A stretch of DNA of 64,000 nucleotides from Bacillota bacterium. Lineage in GTDB: Bacteria; Bacillota; Clostridia; Christensenellales; QAND01. Positions 1 through 7,254 of this stretch are shown one piece after another. The position numbers were made by a program, and so were the translations under genes. The stretch is from contig QAND01000031.1 of assembly GCA_003150225.1 (NCBI GenBank), positions 1 to 64,000 of the forward strand, written 5' to 3'. Below the pieces are notes generated by a model. It made no database searches. It saw nothing but the letters and a program-made list of their open reading frames with translations, and was not told the DNA's origin. Numbering within the stretch: position 1 is the first letter of the stretch; every line of letters starts with the position of its first letter.

Positions 1-110
1 ATTGATAGCCTCTCCTTCTTGCCATCAATGCTTTTTGGAGTGGGTAAAAGAGCGGTCTCAGCCAAGTTGTTGACTTTTTTGTTGACATTCACCCGATTTC
101 TCTTTGAAGG

Positions 111-153
111 AGAAAAAAGAAAACCACCGAAAACGCTTTGTTTTCAGTGGTTT
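111..153 (-). terminator. Terminator of tRNA-Pro
   Basis: Two 14-nt arms (121-134 and 140-153), nearly complementary, enclose a 5-nt loop. On the minus strand they are followed by a T-rich tail, just past the tRNA 3' end. Confidence 0.8.
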
Positions 154-157
154 TTCC

Positions 158-234
158 TGGTCTGGGTGAGAGGATTCGAACCTCCGGCCTCTTGAACCCC
201 ATTCAAGCACGCTACCAAACTGCGCCACACCCAG
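158..234 (-). tRNA. tRNA-Pro (GGG)
   Basis: Full cloverleaf on the minus strand. Acceptor arms CTGGGTG and CACCCAG pair and are followed by A and an encoded CCA (158-160). The anticodon loop ATGGGGT gives anticodon GGG, reading CCC. The T-loop GTTCGAATC is canonical. Confidence 0.93.
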
Positions 235-253
235 ACGCCTATGCACAAGCGAT

Positions 254-282
254 ATGTTACCATCTTCGGGTTAAAATGTCAA
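254..282 (-). promoter_or_regulatory. Promoter of tRNA-Pro
   Basis: On the minus strand TTGACA (277-282) lies 17 nt from TAACAT (254-259), about 20 nt upstream of the tRNA 5' end. The rest of the gap up to 370 shows nothing else recognisable. Confidence 0.7.
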
Positions 283-370
283 CAAAAAAACCGATGCGAA
301 AGGCGGGGGATTTCAGCGGGGAAAGCTGAATTTATAAGGAAGCTACAAAAGGGTTGACGCATCCTGTTGC

Positions 371-1072
371 CTATGCGATCTGCTGCGTGTCTTGGGAAAA
401 GAACCGTTGAAGCCACTGTTTGACCTCGCTTGTGATGAGCTGGTGTCCCTCTTCGTTGGGATGGATACCATCATCGCAGAGATATTGGCGATAATCCTGT
501 TTTTGTAGGAAGAGCCGACGCAAATCCAGAACCGGACAGCCCATCTCCTTGGCCACTTGGTAGGACAATTGGGAGTAAAGCTCCTGCCAAGTGTAGATAC
601 GGTGTTCCGTTACCAGAAAGGAGAGAATAGCAGCCTGGTCCAGCCCCCGGCTGATCCACTGAAAATAGCGGTGGGCGTCGATGGGGGGAAGGGTACAGAT
701 GATGGGGGAAACGTTACGGCTGCGCAAATATTCCACCGCCTGACGATAAAGCGATAGGAACCGTTCCGGCGGAACTTTGCACTTTTGCGTTTTAAAGTCC
801 GGGTTGCTGGCTACCTGATCCCAGAAAAAGTCGCAATCGTTTCCGCCATACTCCAAAATGGCGTATCCTTCCTGGGAGGTTTTTTGACGCATGATGGATA
901 GCCCTTTTTCAATGGTAAGGCCGAGCTTGCTGCAATTTACAATGTTGTACTGGCAGTCTGTGGCAAGCGAGGAAGAAAAACTGGCTTTGGTAAGACGGTA
1001 TTTTCCGGTAGCTTCATCGAGAACTACGCCACGTGTTAGGGAATCGCCAAACAAATAGAGTGTTTTATCCAT
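371..1072 (-). CDS. SGNH/GDSL-family hydrolase
   Basis: A 233-residue predicted esterase or lipase-like hydrolase. Block I is FGDSLTRG with the nucleophile Ser11, block III is GGND (76-79), and block V is DGIHPNEEGH with Asp201 and His204, so the catalytic set is complete. There is no signal peptide or membrane segment, so it should be cytoplasmic. The start is well supported by GGAGGG 7 nt upstream. It stands alone and diverges from the DUF1836 gene. Substrate cannot be told; family members act on acyl esters, including lysophospholipids and acetylated sugars. Confidence 0.85.
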   Translation of the reverse strand: MDKTLYLFGDSLTRGVVLDEATGKYRLTKASFSSSLATDCQYNIVNCSKLGLTIEKGLSIMRQKTSQEGYAILEYGGNDCDFFWDQVASNPDFKTQKCKVPPERFLSLYRQAVEYLRSRNVSPIICTLPPIDAHRYFQWISRGLDQAAILSFLVTEHRIYTWQELYSQLSYQVAKEMGCPVLDLRRLFLQKQDYRQYLCDDGIHPNEEGHQLITSEVKQWLQRFFSQDTQQIA

Positions 1073-1188
1073 GAATATCCCTCCAACCGTAATATCTATA
1101 CTCTATTATATGGTTTTTAATACTAGTTTATACAATATGATAATAACATCGTCGGATTTATTTGTAAAGTATAACAGGAGGGGAACCT

Positions 1189-1218
1189 ATGCAATTTTTT
1201 TGTTTTGTGCTATTATGA
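1189..1218 (+). CDS. Possible 9-codon leader ORF
   Basis: ATG at 1189 follows a very strong AGGAGGGG (1176-1183) and opens a nine-codon frame (MQFFCFVLL) ending in TGA 30 nt before the start of the DUF1836 gene. Too short for homology. The strong ribosome site so close to the next gene suggests a translated leader or translational coupling, but this is inference. Confidence 0.3.
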   Translation: MQFFCFVLL

Positions 1219-1248
1219 TGCTCAAATGGATGGGATGGAGGGATGATA

Positions 1249-1821
1249 ATGGAAATCTATCATGAGGTTGCCCCCTTGCTGGAAGAATTCTCCCGAATGG
1301 GGTTGGGGGATTCCAAAGAGCTGCCTCAGATCGATCTATATATGGATCAGGTAATCACCCTTCTGGAACGGAATCTCAAGGATTTCCGTCGCGGCGAGAA
1401 GGATCCCCTTATCACCGGAACCATGGTCAATAACTATGCAAAGGCAAAGCTGCTGCCGGCTCATAATAAAAAGAAATATACCGGGGATCATGTGCTATAT
1501 CTCCAGGTGATTTATTTGCTCAAGCAGGTATTGTCCACAAAGGACATCGGAGTTCTGATGGGACAGGTGGAACGGGAGACCTTTGAGGGCTTCTATGAGG
1601 CCACAAGAAAAGTTCAGCATCGGGCCTTTGTCCAACTGGAGGATGAGGTGCGGGATCTTTGCCAGCAGATGGAGGAGGATTCAGAGAGGGATCCGATGCT
1701 GATGTTGATCCTGGGCTTGGCTTCCGAGGCTTGGGCGCGCAAGCTATTGATTGAGCGACTATTGGATTCCCACTATGCATCGGCTGAAGGGGAAAAAGAG
1801 AAAGAGAATACGAAAAGATGA
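1249..1821 (+). CDS. DUF1836 domain protein (paralogue 1)
   Basis: A 190-residue soluble protein of the DUF1836 family, function unknown. The signature lies in the N-terminal half: IDLYMDQVITLLE, then a TGTMVNNYAKAKLL stretch resembling the recognition helix of a MerR-like winged helix, then HVLYLQVIYLLKQVLS. I chose ATG 1249 over ATG 1243 because GGAGGG (1237-1242) is 6 nt from the former and touches the latter. The gene converges on the DegV gene. A second copy of the family lies at 2845, so the pair flanks DegV. DNA binding is a guess from fold resemblance. Confidence 0.85.
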   Translation: MEIYHEVAPLLEEFSRMGLGDSKELPQIDLYMDQVITLLERNLKDFRRGEKDPLITGTMVNNYAKAKLLPAHNKKKYTGDHVLYLQVIYLLKQVLSTKDIGVLMGQVERETFEGFYEATRKVQHRAFVQLEDEVRDLCQQMEEDSERDPMLMLILGLASEAWARKLLIERLLDSHYASAEGEKEKENTKR

Positions 1822-1823
1822 TA

Positions 1824-1859
1824 AAACCCGGCGGGAAAAGAGATTCCCGCCGGGTTTTT
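1824..1859. terminator. Bidirectional terminator
   Basis: Perfect 14-bp stem (AAACCCGGCGGGAA with its complement), short loop and T-runs on both sides, between the convergent DUF1836 and DegV genes. Confidence 0.9.
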
Positions 1860-1873
1860 GATCTTTGCATCGG

Positions 1874-2707
1874 CTATTTTTTTATGGATTGAACGGCAAC
1901 GCAGCCCGGGCCACCATGGGTAATAAAAAGAGGGCTTAGGGCCAGCACTTCCAATTCTGCATCGGGGAAGTGCTGGGAGAGAAGGGATAAGGCCTCCTGG
2001 GCCTTCTCGGGTGCACAGGCATGGCTGATGGAGATACGGTAGCCAGAACCGCCTTTTGGGAGGCTGAGTGCTCCTACGATGGCCTTGAGCGCTCCTTGAT
2101 AGGTGCGCTTGATACCAAATTTCTCCAGGGTTAGCCCATCCAAGCTATGGCATACCAATGGAACCACGTGGAGCATTCCGCCCAAGGTTGCAGAGACCGA
2201 GCTGATGCGTCCCCCCCGCTTAAGAAATCCAAAGTCCTGGGGAATAAGAAAGGAACGAGCACTGTTTTGGCTCGCCTGGAGGGCCTGAATGATCTCTAAG
2301 GGGCTTTTTCCGTGCTGTGCTAGTACTATGGCCTTTTCCACCAAATAACGCTGTGGGCCGCATAAAGTGCGAGAATTTAAGATATGGATGGCGTCGGGAC
2401 ACTCCATCATCTTCCGGGCAGCGCGAGCGTTCTGATAGGTACCGGAGATGCCATCCGCCATGGTGATATAAAAGATCTCCTCATGAGCATATTTTTGAAA
2501 TACCTCCAGAGTTTCTCCTACCGATGGTTGGGAGGTGGTGGGGAAGTGTCCTTGGTTGATGATCTCGATTAAGGAAGGCCCATCCAGCTCTTCCAAATCC
2601 AGGTAGCTGCGCCCGTTGACGATAACGCTTAAAGGAATCACATCCACCCCCATGGTAATGCCCTCCTGGCGGCTTAAGAGGGCTGCACTATCGGTGATAA
2701 TCTGCAT
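1874..2707 (-). CDS. DegV family fatty-acid-binding protein
   Basis: A 277-residue DegV/FakB-type protein. Members bind a single fatty acid and present it to the kinase FakA for phosphorylation and entry into phospholipid synthesis. Seen here: N-terminal ITDSAA, TTSQPS (57-62) with the fatty-acid carboxylate-binding Ser region, SGTYQNA (88-94) and FLKRGGRIS. No signal peptide. It has its own promoter and a FapR-like inverted repeat right behind the -10. Only an isolated FakA middle domain (25101-25352) occurs in this window, so the full kinase must be elsewhere. DUF1836 genes flank it on both sides. Confidence 0.9.
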   Translation of the reverse strand: MQIITDSAALLSRQEGITMGVDVIPLSVIVNGRSYLDLEELDGPSLIEIINQGHFPTTSQPSVGETLEVFQKYAHEEIFYITMADGISGTYQNARAARKMMECPDAIHILNSRTLCGPQRYLVEKAIVLAQHGKSPLEIIQALQASQNSARSFLIPQDFGFLKRGGRISSVSATLGGMLHVVPLVCHSLDGLTLEKFGIKRTYQGALKAIVGALSLPKGGSGYRISISHACAPEKAQEALSLLSQHFPDAELEVLALSPLFITHGGPGCVAVQSIKK

Positions 2708-2728
2708 GGTAATAAGCTCCTTTTAATC

Positions 2729-2743
2729 TAGTAATAAATACTA
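2729..2743. promoter_or_regulatory. FapR-like inverted repeat at degV promoter
   Basis: On the minus strand the site reads TTTAGTATTTATTACTAGA, with half-sites TAGTA and TACTA separated by 5 nt, overlapping the -10 edge and the start of the DegV transcript. Bacillus FapR operators share the TTAGTA-N5 layout. Placement fits a repressor site; the identity of the regulator is inference. Confidence 0.4.
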
Positions 2744-2771
2744 AATTATCATGTTATAAAATCAATGTCAA
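2743..2771 (-). promoter_or_regulatory. Promoter of DegV gene
   Basis: On the minus strand a perfect TTGACA (2766-2771) lies 17 nt from TAATTT (2743-2748), 36 nt upstream of the DegV start. Confidence 0.65.
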
Positions 2772-2793
2772 CTATTTAATGATGATAGGTTGT

Positions 2794-2822
2794 TTGACTT
2801 TAAAAGCGAATTATGGTATCTT
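2794..2822 (+). promoter_or_regulatory. Promoter of second DUF1836 gene
   Basis: TTGACT (2794-2799), 17 nt, TATCTT (2817-2822), followed 8 nt later by GAGGAGG and the start codon at 2845. It diverges from the DegV promoter, and the -35 boxes are about 22 nt apart. Confidence 0.6.
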
Positions 2823-2844
2823 TTTTCATTGAGGAGGCGTTATT

Positions 2845-3450
2845 ATGGAAGAGGGCCTGGAGAAGAAAGGTCTGGCGTTTGGAGGGGAAGTGTTGGCGTT
2901 TCACTGTCCCCGCTGGTCGGAGTTGCCCGATTTAGACCTCTATATGGATCAGGTGGTAACCTTTTTAGAACAGAGCCTTTCGGTGTTTTCCGAGGGAGAA
3001 AAGCCCATTACCGCTACGATGATCAACAACTATGTGAAGCAGCGAGTGGTGACGCCGCCGGTACGAAAGCGGTATGCGCGGGAGCATGTGGCTTATCTGA
3101 TGGTGGTATTTCTGCTGAAAAAAGTGCTGAGCATTCCGGAAATCATCCAGTTGATCTCCATGCAAAGCCACGCCTATGATACGGAACTCGCCTATGATTA
3201 CTTCTGCGAGGAGTTGGAGCGGGCTTTGCGGACGATGTTTTGGCAGAGTGATGATTTTCTTATCTCCACTGCTAGCAAAACGACTTATGAATCCGAAACA
3301 CTGCGAGCCGCGGTACTGGCTTTTGCCAGCAAGGTTTATATTCAGAAATCCATTGCCTATGTAGAGCGTATCCGGGAAGAAGGGGTGGAAACGCCGTTGG
3401 CGTTTCCGTTGGAGAGTAAGGACTCCGGTACGGACGGATATTCTAGATAA
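2845..3450 (+). CDS. DUF1836 domain protein (paralogue 2)
   Basis: A 201-residue protein clearly related to the product of 1249-1821: LDLYMDQVVTFLE, TATMINNYVKQRVV and HVAYLMVVFLLKKVLS align with the same stretches there. Function unknown; the N-terminal half may be a MerR-like DNA-binding fold. No signal peptide or membrane segment. Start at ATG 2845 behind GAGGAGG. It is transcribed divergently from DegV from an intergenic region of 137 nt, an arrangement typical of a regulator next to its target, though nothing here proves it. Confidence 0.85.
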   Translation: MEEGLEKKGLAFGGEVLAFHCPRWSELPDLDLYMDQVVTFLEQSLSVFSEGEKPITATMINNYVKQRVVTPPVRKRYAREHVAYLMVVFLLKKVLSIPEIIQLISMQSHAYDTELAYDYFCEELERALRTMFWQSDDFLISTASKTTYESETLRAAVLAFASKVYIQKSIAYVERIREEGVETPLAFPLESKDSGTDGYSR

Positions 3451-3476
3451 GAGGCGTATAGGAGAAATACAATATT

Positions 3477-3512
3477 AAAAAGGGCTTTGACAAAATCGTC
3501 AAAGCCCTTTTT
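3477..3512. terminator. Bidirectional terminator
   Basis: AAAAAGGGCTTTGAC pairs with GTCAAAGCCCTTTTT around a short loop, between the convergent DUF1836 and CorA genes. Confidence 0.9.
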
Positions 3513-3519
3513 GATGCTC

Positions 3520-4437
3520 TTAAAACCAGTCGCGTTTTTTAAAATAACGGATGCAGCCGATGACCACCACAAGACAAAGCAGAATCACTGCTGGATAGCC
3601 CAAGGTCCAGTGGTATTCCGGCATCTGAAGATTCATCCCATACCAGCCTACGATAAGGGTCAGGGGCAGAAATATGATATTGATGACGGTTAACACCTTC
3701 ATAATGCCATTGAGCCGAATATCCACCTGGGATTGATAGGCCTCTCGTAGTTCGGCGACATACTCCATAATGCTGGACACCTTGGAATACAGGCGATCCA
3801 GCCGTCCCAGAAGAATGCGGATGGATCGAACCGCCTGCCGGTCTAAAAAACCGTTTTCATTGCGTTCCATATCCTGAAAAACATCAATGCCCTTCTCGTA
3901 ATACTGTTTGATGGCTCTTAGATTTTTCCGAAGGGATACGATCTGCCGGGTGTAGTCCCGGCGTGTCTTTCCCTCTAGGATGTCGTCCTCGATGCTGGCG
4001 ATCCCATTTTCCAGGTCGTTTAGCGACTGATAATCTCCATCGTAAAGGCCGGCAACCAGAGCATAGAGGAAGCGGTCAAAGCTACGATCAAGAATATCGT
4101 CCTGGGCCAAGGATTGGATCAATGCTTCCACTGGTTCCAGATGGTCGGTAAATACCTGAATCCGGTCTTTTTGTAAAAAAAGATGAACCCGATAGCTGGA
4201 GAAGGGCAGCTCCGCCCTTTTGTCCCAGACCTCCAGGCAGATAACATCCAGCCCCTCCCGGCTCTCAAACCGGGTGGCGGGATTGGCCAGGGATTTTTCA
4301 AACAGGTCCGAAGGCAGGGAGCAGGGGAAGAGGGGAGAGGAAGCCTCCAAACTGCCCAATCCAATATAGCGCCCATCGGGGGCGAGAGGAGCTTCCCCAT
4401 GGGGCAGTATTTTACCATCCTGTAATCGGTAAATCAT
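3520..4437 (-). CDS. CorA family divalent metal transporter
   Basis: A 305-residue CorA-like channel for Mg2+ or Co2+. A long soluble helical N-terminal part (about 1-240) precedes two C-terminal membrane helices; the selectivity signature YGMN sits at the end of the first (GMN about 267-269), and the tail is basic (KKRDWF). ATG 4437 is preferred to ATG 4446 because AAAGGA is 8 nt from the former and almost touches the latter. Last gene of a three-gene minus-strand operon behind two CNNM/CorC proteins, which supports a role in magnesium balance. Confidence 0.9.
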   Translation of the reverse strand: MIYRLQDGKILPHGEAPLAPDGRYIGLGSLEASSPLFPCSLPSDLFEKSLANPATRFESREGLDVICLEVWDKRAELPFSSYRVHLFLQKDRIQVFTDHLEPVEALIQSLAQDDILDRSFDRFLYALVAGLYDGDYQSLNDLENGIASIEDDILEGKTRRDYTRQIVSLRKNLRAIKQYYEKGIDVFQDMERNENGFLDRQAVRSIRILLGRLDRLYSKVSSIMEYVAELREAYQSQVDIRLNGIMKVLTVINIIFLPLTLIVGWYGMNLQMPEYHWTLGYPAVILLCLVVVIGCIRYFKKRDWF

Positions 4438-4449
4438 AGAGCGCATCCT

Positions 4450-5721
4450 TTAATCCTCGTCCTCTTGGACCGGTGGCCGCGCCTGAACCTTGAGCTTAGT
4501 GATTCGCAGGTCGTCCATCTCGGTAACGGTCACGGTGAGATTCTGATAGTCGAAGGCGTCTCCCACCTGGGGATATCCGCCCAACTGATCGATAGCCCAG
4601 CCGCCAACGGTGGTGTATTCGCCATCAAAACGATCCTCATCGATGTCCAAATACTCGAACAGATCATAGATGCTCAAATCACCGCTGACCTCATAGAGAT
4701 CGGGGCCAACGCTGACAAACTCATTTTTGATCTCATCGGTTTCATCCCAGATTTCTCCTACAAGCTGCTCTAAGACGTCCTCCATGGTAAGGATGCCCAT
4801 GGTGCCTCCGTATTCATCGGTGACCACTGCCAGATGAAGCTTTCGGCGTTTTAGCTCCGCCAGCACCGCGGGAAGCTTCATGGTTTTATGGATGAAACAA
4901 ACCTCCATAAGCAGGGGACGAATGTTGAGGTCATGCTGATCCACCACCTGCTTTAGGAAATGGTTTAGATAGAGAACACCGATAATATTATCGATACTGT
5001 CCTCGTAGACGGGGATGCGGGAATAGGGGGATCCCAGCGCCAGCTCGATGATAGCATCCATGCTGTCGTCGATGTCGATGGCCAGCATATCCACCCGAGG
5101 CGTTAAGACCTCCTGAGCTGCGATATCGCTGAATTCCAGGGCGGACTGTAAAAGCTCGCTGCGCTCTTCGTCAATAACCCCCTCGTCCTCAACGGTTTCA
5201 ATGATGGCGGCAAGCTCCTCCTCGGTCACGGAGGGGGACTGCGCGTCGCCACGGCTCCACAACCGGGAGATCAAATTCACAAACCCCATGATAACGATGA
5301 CCAGAGGCTTTGTCAGATACATCAAAAAGCGGAGGGGAAGAGCAACCGCACGGGAAAATCCATCGCAGTTTTCCTTGGCCACGATCTTGGGCATAATCTC
5401 CCCAAAGATGAGAATCAATACCGTCATGATGGCGGTAGCGTATCCCACTGCGCTCTCGCCGCCTAGGTTAATGGCGATGACGGTGGCCACCGAAGAGGCG
5501 GCGATGTTTACCAAGTTGTTGCCTATTAAAATGGTGGAGAGAGCGCTCGCGTAGTTTTCATAGATAAAATAGGCGATTTTATCCTTGGCGCGGCCGGATT
5601 CCGCTGCTTTTTTCAGCCGCATTTTATTGGCGGAAGCGTAGGCGATTTCAGATCCGGAAAAAAAGGCGGAAAGGGCAATGAGAACGATGATAAACACATA
5701 TGGCCAGTAACTACTGCCCAT
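4450..5721 (-). CDS. CNNM/CorC family (DUF21-CBS-CorC) membrane protein
   Basis: A 423-residue protein of the HlyC/CorC (CNNM) family, implicated in Mg2+ transport or efflux. Order of parts: DUF21 membrane domain (about 1-185, several hydrophobic helices with the SGSEIAYASANKMRL start), a CBS pair (about 200-330, with TPRVDMLAID and VVTDEYGGTMGILTMEDVLEQLVGEI split around the second CBS), and a C-terminal CorC domain (about 340-415). Its start overlaps the end of the upstream paralogue by 11 nt, so the two are translationally linked. Ends in an acidic tail. Confidence 0.9.
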   Translation of the reverse strand: MGSSYWPYVFIIVLIALSAFFSGSEIAYASANKMRLKKAAESGRAKDKIAYFIYENYASALSTILIGNNLVNIAASSVATVIAINLGGESAVGYATAIMTVLILIFGEIMPKIVAKENCDGFSRAVALPLRFLMYLTKPLVIVIMGFVNLISRLWSRGDAQSPSVTEEELAAIIETVEDEGVIDEERSELLQSALEFSDIAAQEVLTPRVDMLAIDIDDSMDAIIELALGSPYSRIPVYEDSIDNIIGVLYLNHFLKQVVDQHDLNIRPLLMEVCFIHKTMKLPAVLAELKRRKLHLAVVTDEYGGTMGILTMEDVLEQLVGEIWDETDEIKNEFVSVGPDLYEVSGDLSIYDLFEYLDIDEDRFDGEYTTVGGWAIDQLGGYPQVGDAFDYQNLTVTVTEMDDLRITKLKVQARPPVQEDED

Positions 5722-7033
5722 GCTTCAAATCAACTCCAATTAAGTTTGCTTTTATGGATTCCTGGGGCTCCGGGGAGACGGGCGGTGTCCATTTGATCAG
5801 CAGCTTTACGATGCGTTGATGGTCCATTTTGGTGATGGTGACCATGAGGTCGTTGTAGACAAAGTGGTCTCCTTCATGGGGAATAAACTCAAAATGATCC
5901 AAAGCCCAGCCGCCCATGGTCTTGTGGGAAAAGGCCTCTTCATCGTAATTTTCATATTCCATTTCCTCGAAGGCGTCCTCCACCAGAAGATCACCGGACA
6001 CTTCAAAGCGATTGCCTCCGATTTTGACGAACTCCTCCACCACTTCGTCATCCTCATCCCAGATCTCGCCTACCAGCTCCTCAAGAATATCCTCTACGGT
6101 AACGATCCCCATGGTTCCGCCGTAGTCGTCCGTCACGATGGCTAGATGCAGCTTTTTACGGCTCATCTCCTCCAAAAGATCGTCGATGCGGGTGGATTTA
6201 TGGACAAAATGGGGTTCATCCAATAGATCTTTCAGATGGACATTCCCTTGAAAGCGCACATAGTTTTTTAGGTATTTACGGATCTGAAGAATGCCGATGA
6301 TATTATCGATGGTGTCCTCATACACCGGCAAGCGAGAGTACTTCTGGGCTTTGATGAGGGAGAGGATTTCTCCTTCCGCCATATCCGCGTCGATGGAGAC
6401 AAGGTCCACCCGGGAGGTCAGCACATCCTGAACCGTGATATCCGCAAACTCCAAGGCTGAGCGTACCAGGTCGCTCTTATCCTCGCTAAGGCTGCCTTCC
6501 TCCTCGATGGTATCGATGATTTCATAGAGCTCCTCCTCGGTGACGGTGGGCTCGTTCTTCTTTCCAAAGAGCTTGCTTGCAAGCTTGCTGATAGAGGTGA
6601 AAAGGAAGGTGATGGGGGTGAGGATTTTCATCAAAAAGTATAGGGAACCGGAAACCGAAAGGGCAAACCGTTCGCTATACGCTTTGGCAAAGCTCTTGGG
6701 AATCATCTCGCTGATCAAAAAAACAACCACCGTGATGACAACGGTGGAATAGGCCACCGCGCCAACACCCCAAAGGCGGGTGGCAATCAAAGTGGCCAAA
6801 GAAGCGCATCCAATATGCATGAGATTGTTCCCAATCAAGAGGGTGGTCAGCGCTTTATCGAAATGATTGGAGATGTAAAGAGCTTTTTTTGACCGGCGGT
6901 CCCCGCCCTCGGCATAGTTGCGTAGGCGTATCTTGTTGAAGGATGCAAAGGATATTTCCGCACCGGCGAAGTATCCTCCGCCAAGAATCAATAGGACCAA
7001 AAGAATGTATGGCAACCAACTGCCACCGTCCAT
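5711..7033 (-). CDS. CNNM/CorC family (DUF21-CBS-CorC) membrane protein
   Basis: A 440-residue paralogue of the next gene in the operon, with the same DUF21 (about 1-185), CBS pair (about 205-330, TSRVDLVSID and TDDYGGTMGIVTVEDILEEL) and CorC (about 345-425) parts. The C-terminus is longer. First gene of the operon; the start at 7033 has AAGGAG about 11 nt upstream. Two tandem paralogues may form a hetero-oligomer, since DUF21 domains dimerise, but that is inference. A clear promoter lies at 7091-7119. Confidence 0.9.
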   Translation of the reverse strand: MDGGSWLPYILLVLLILGGGYFAGAEISFASFNKIRLRNYAEGGDRRSKKALYISNHFDKALTTLLIGNNLMHIGCASLATLIATRLWGVGAVAYSTVVITVVVFLISEMIPKSFAKAYSERFALSVSGSLYFLMKILTPITFLFTSISKLASKLFGKKNEPTVTEEELYEIIDTIEEEGSLSEDKSDLVRSALEFADITVQDVLTSRVDLVSIDADMAEGEILSLIKAQKYSRLPVYEDTIDNIIGILQIRKYLKNYVRFQGNVHLKDLLDEPHFVHKSTRIDDLLEEMSRKKLHLAIVTDDYGGTMGIVTVEDILEELVGEIWDEDDEVVEEFVKIGGNRFEVSGDLLVEDAFEEMEYENYDEEAFSHKTMGGWALDHFEFIPHEGDHFVYNDLMVTITKMDHQRIVKLLIKWTPPVSPEPQESIKANLIGVDLKHGQ

Positions 7034-7090
7034 CCGGACACCAACTCCTTACATACAAAAAAATGGCCAGAGCCATATAAAGATATAACA

Positions 7091-7119
7091 ATGATACCCG
7101 ATTTTTCAGGAATTATCAA
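7091..7119 (-). promoter_or_regulatory. Promoter of CNNM-CNNM-corA operon
   Basis: Minus strand TTGATA (7114-7119), 17 nt, TATCAT (7091-7096). Just upstream, CAAACGC (7125-7131) and GCGTTTG (7150-7156) form an inverted repeat that could be an operator. No M-box-like sequence was found in the leader. Confidence 0.65.
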
Positions 7120-7254
7120 GGAACCAAACGCTTCTCCGGCTTCTTCCAGGCGTTTGACACAGAATCACAGCAAGAGTGGAAGGGGAGTTCGCTTTATTTC
7201 GGCTCATTTGGGCAAAACCGCCGGAATTCCCGGGTTTTCTGCATCTGTTTTAAA

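Noticed and set aside
1..110. Possible hairpin ATTGAT/ATCAAT and repeated TTGTTGAC at the left edge
   Set aside because: No T-run in the right place and no gene beside it in the window to give it meaning.
7034..7254. Riboswitch in the leader of the CNNM-corA operon
   Set aside because: Only a promoter and a short inverted repeat upstream of it are visible; no known aptamer motif.
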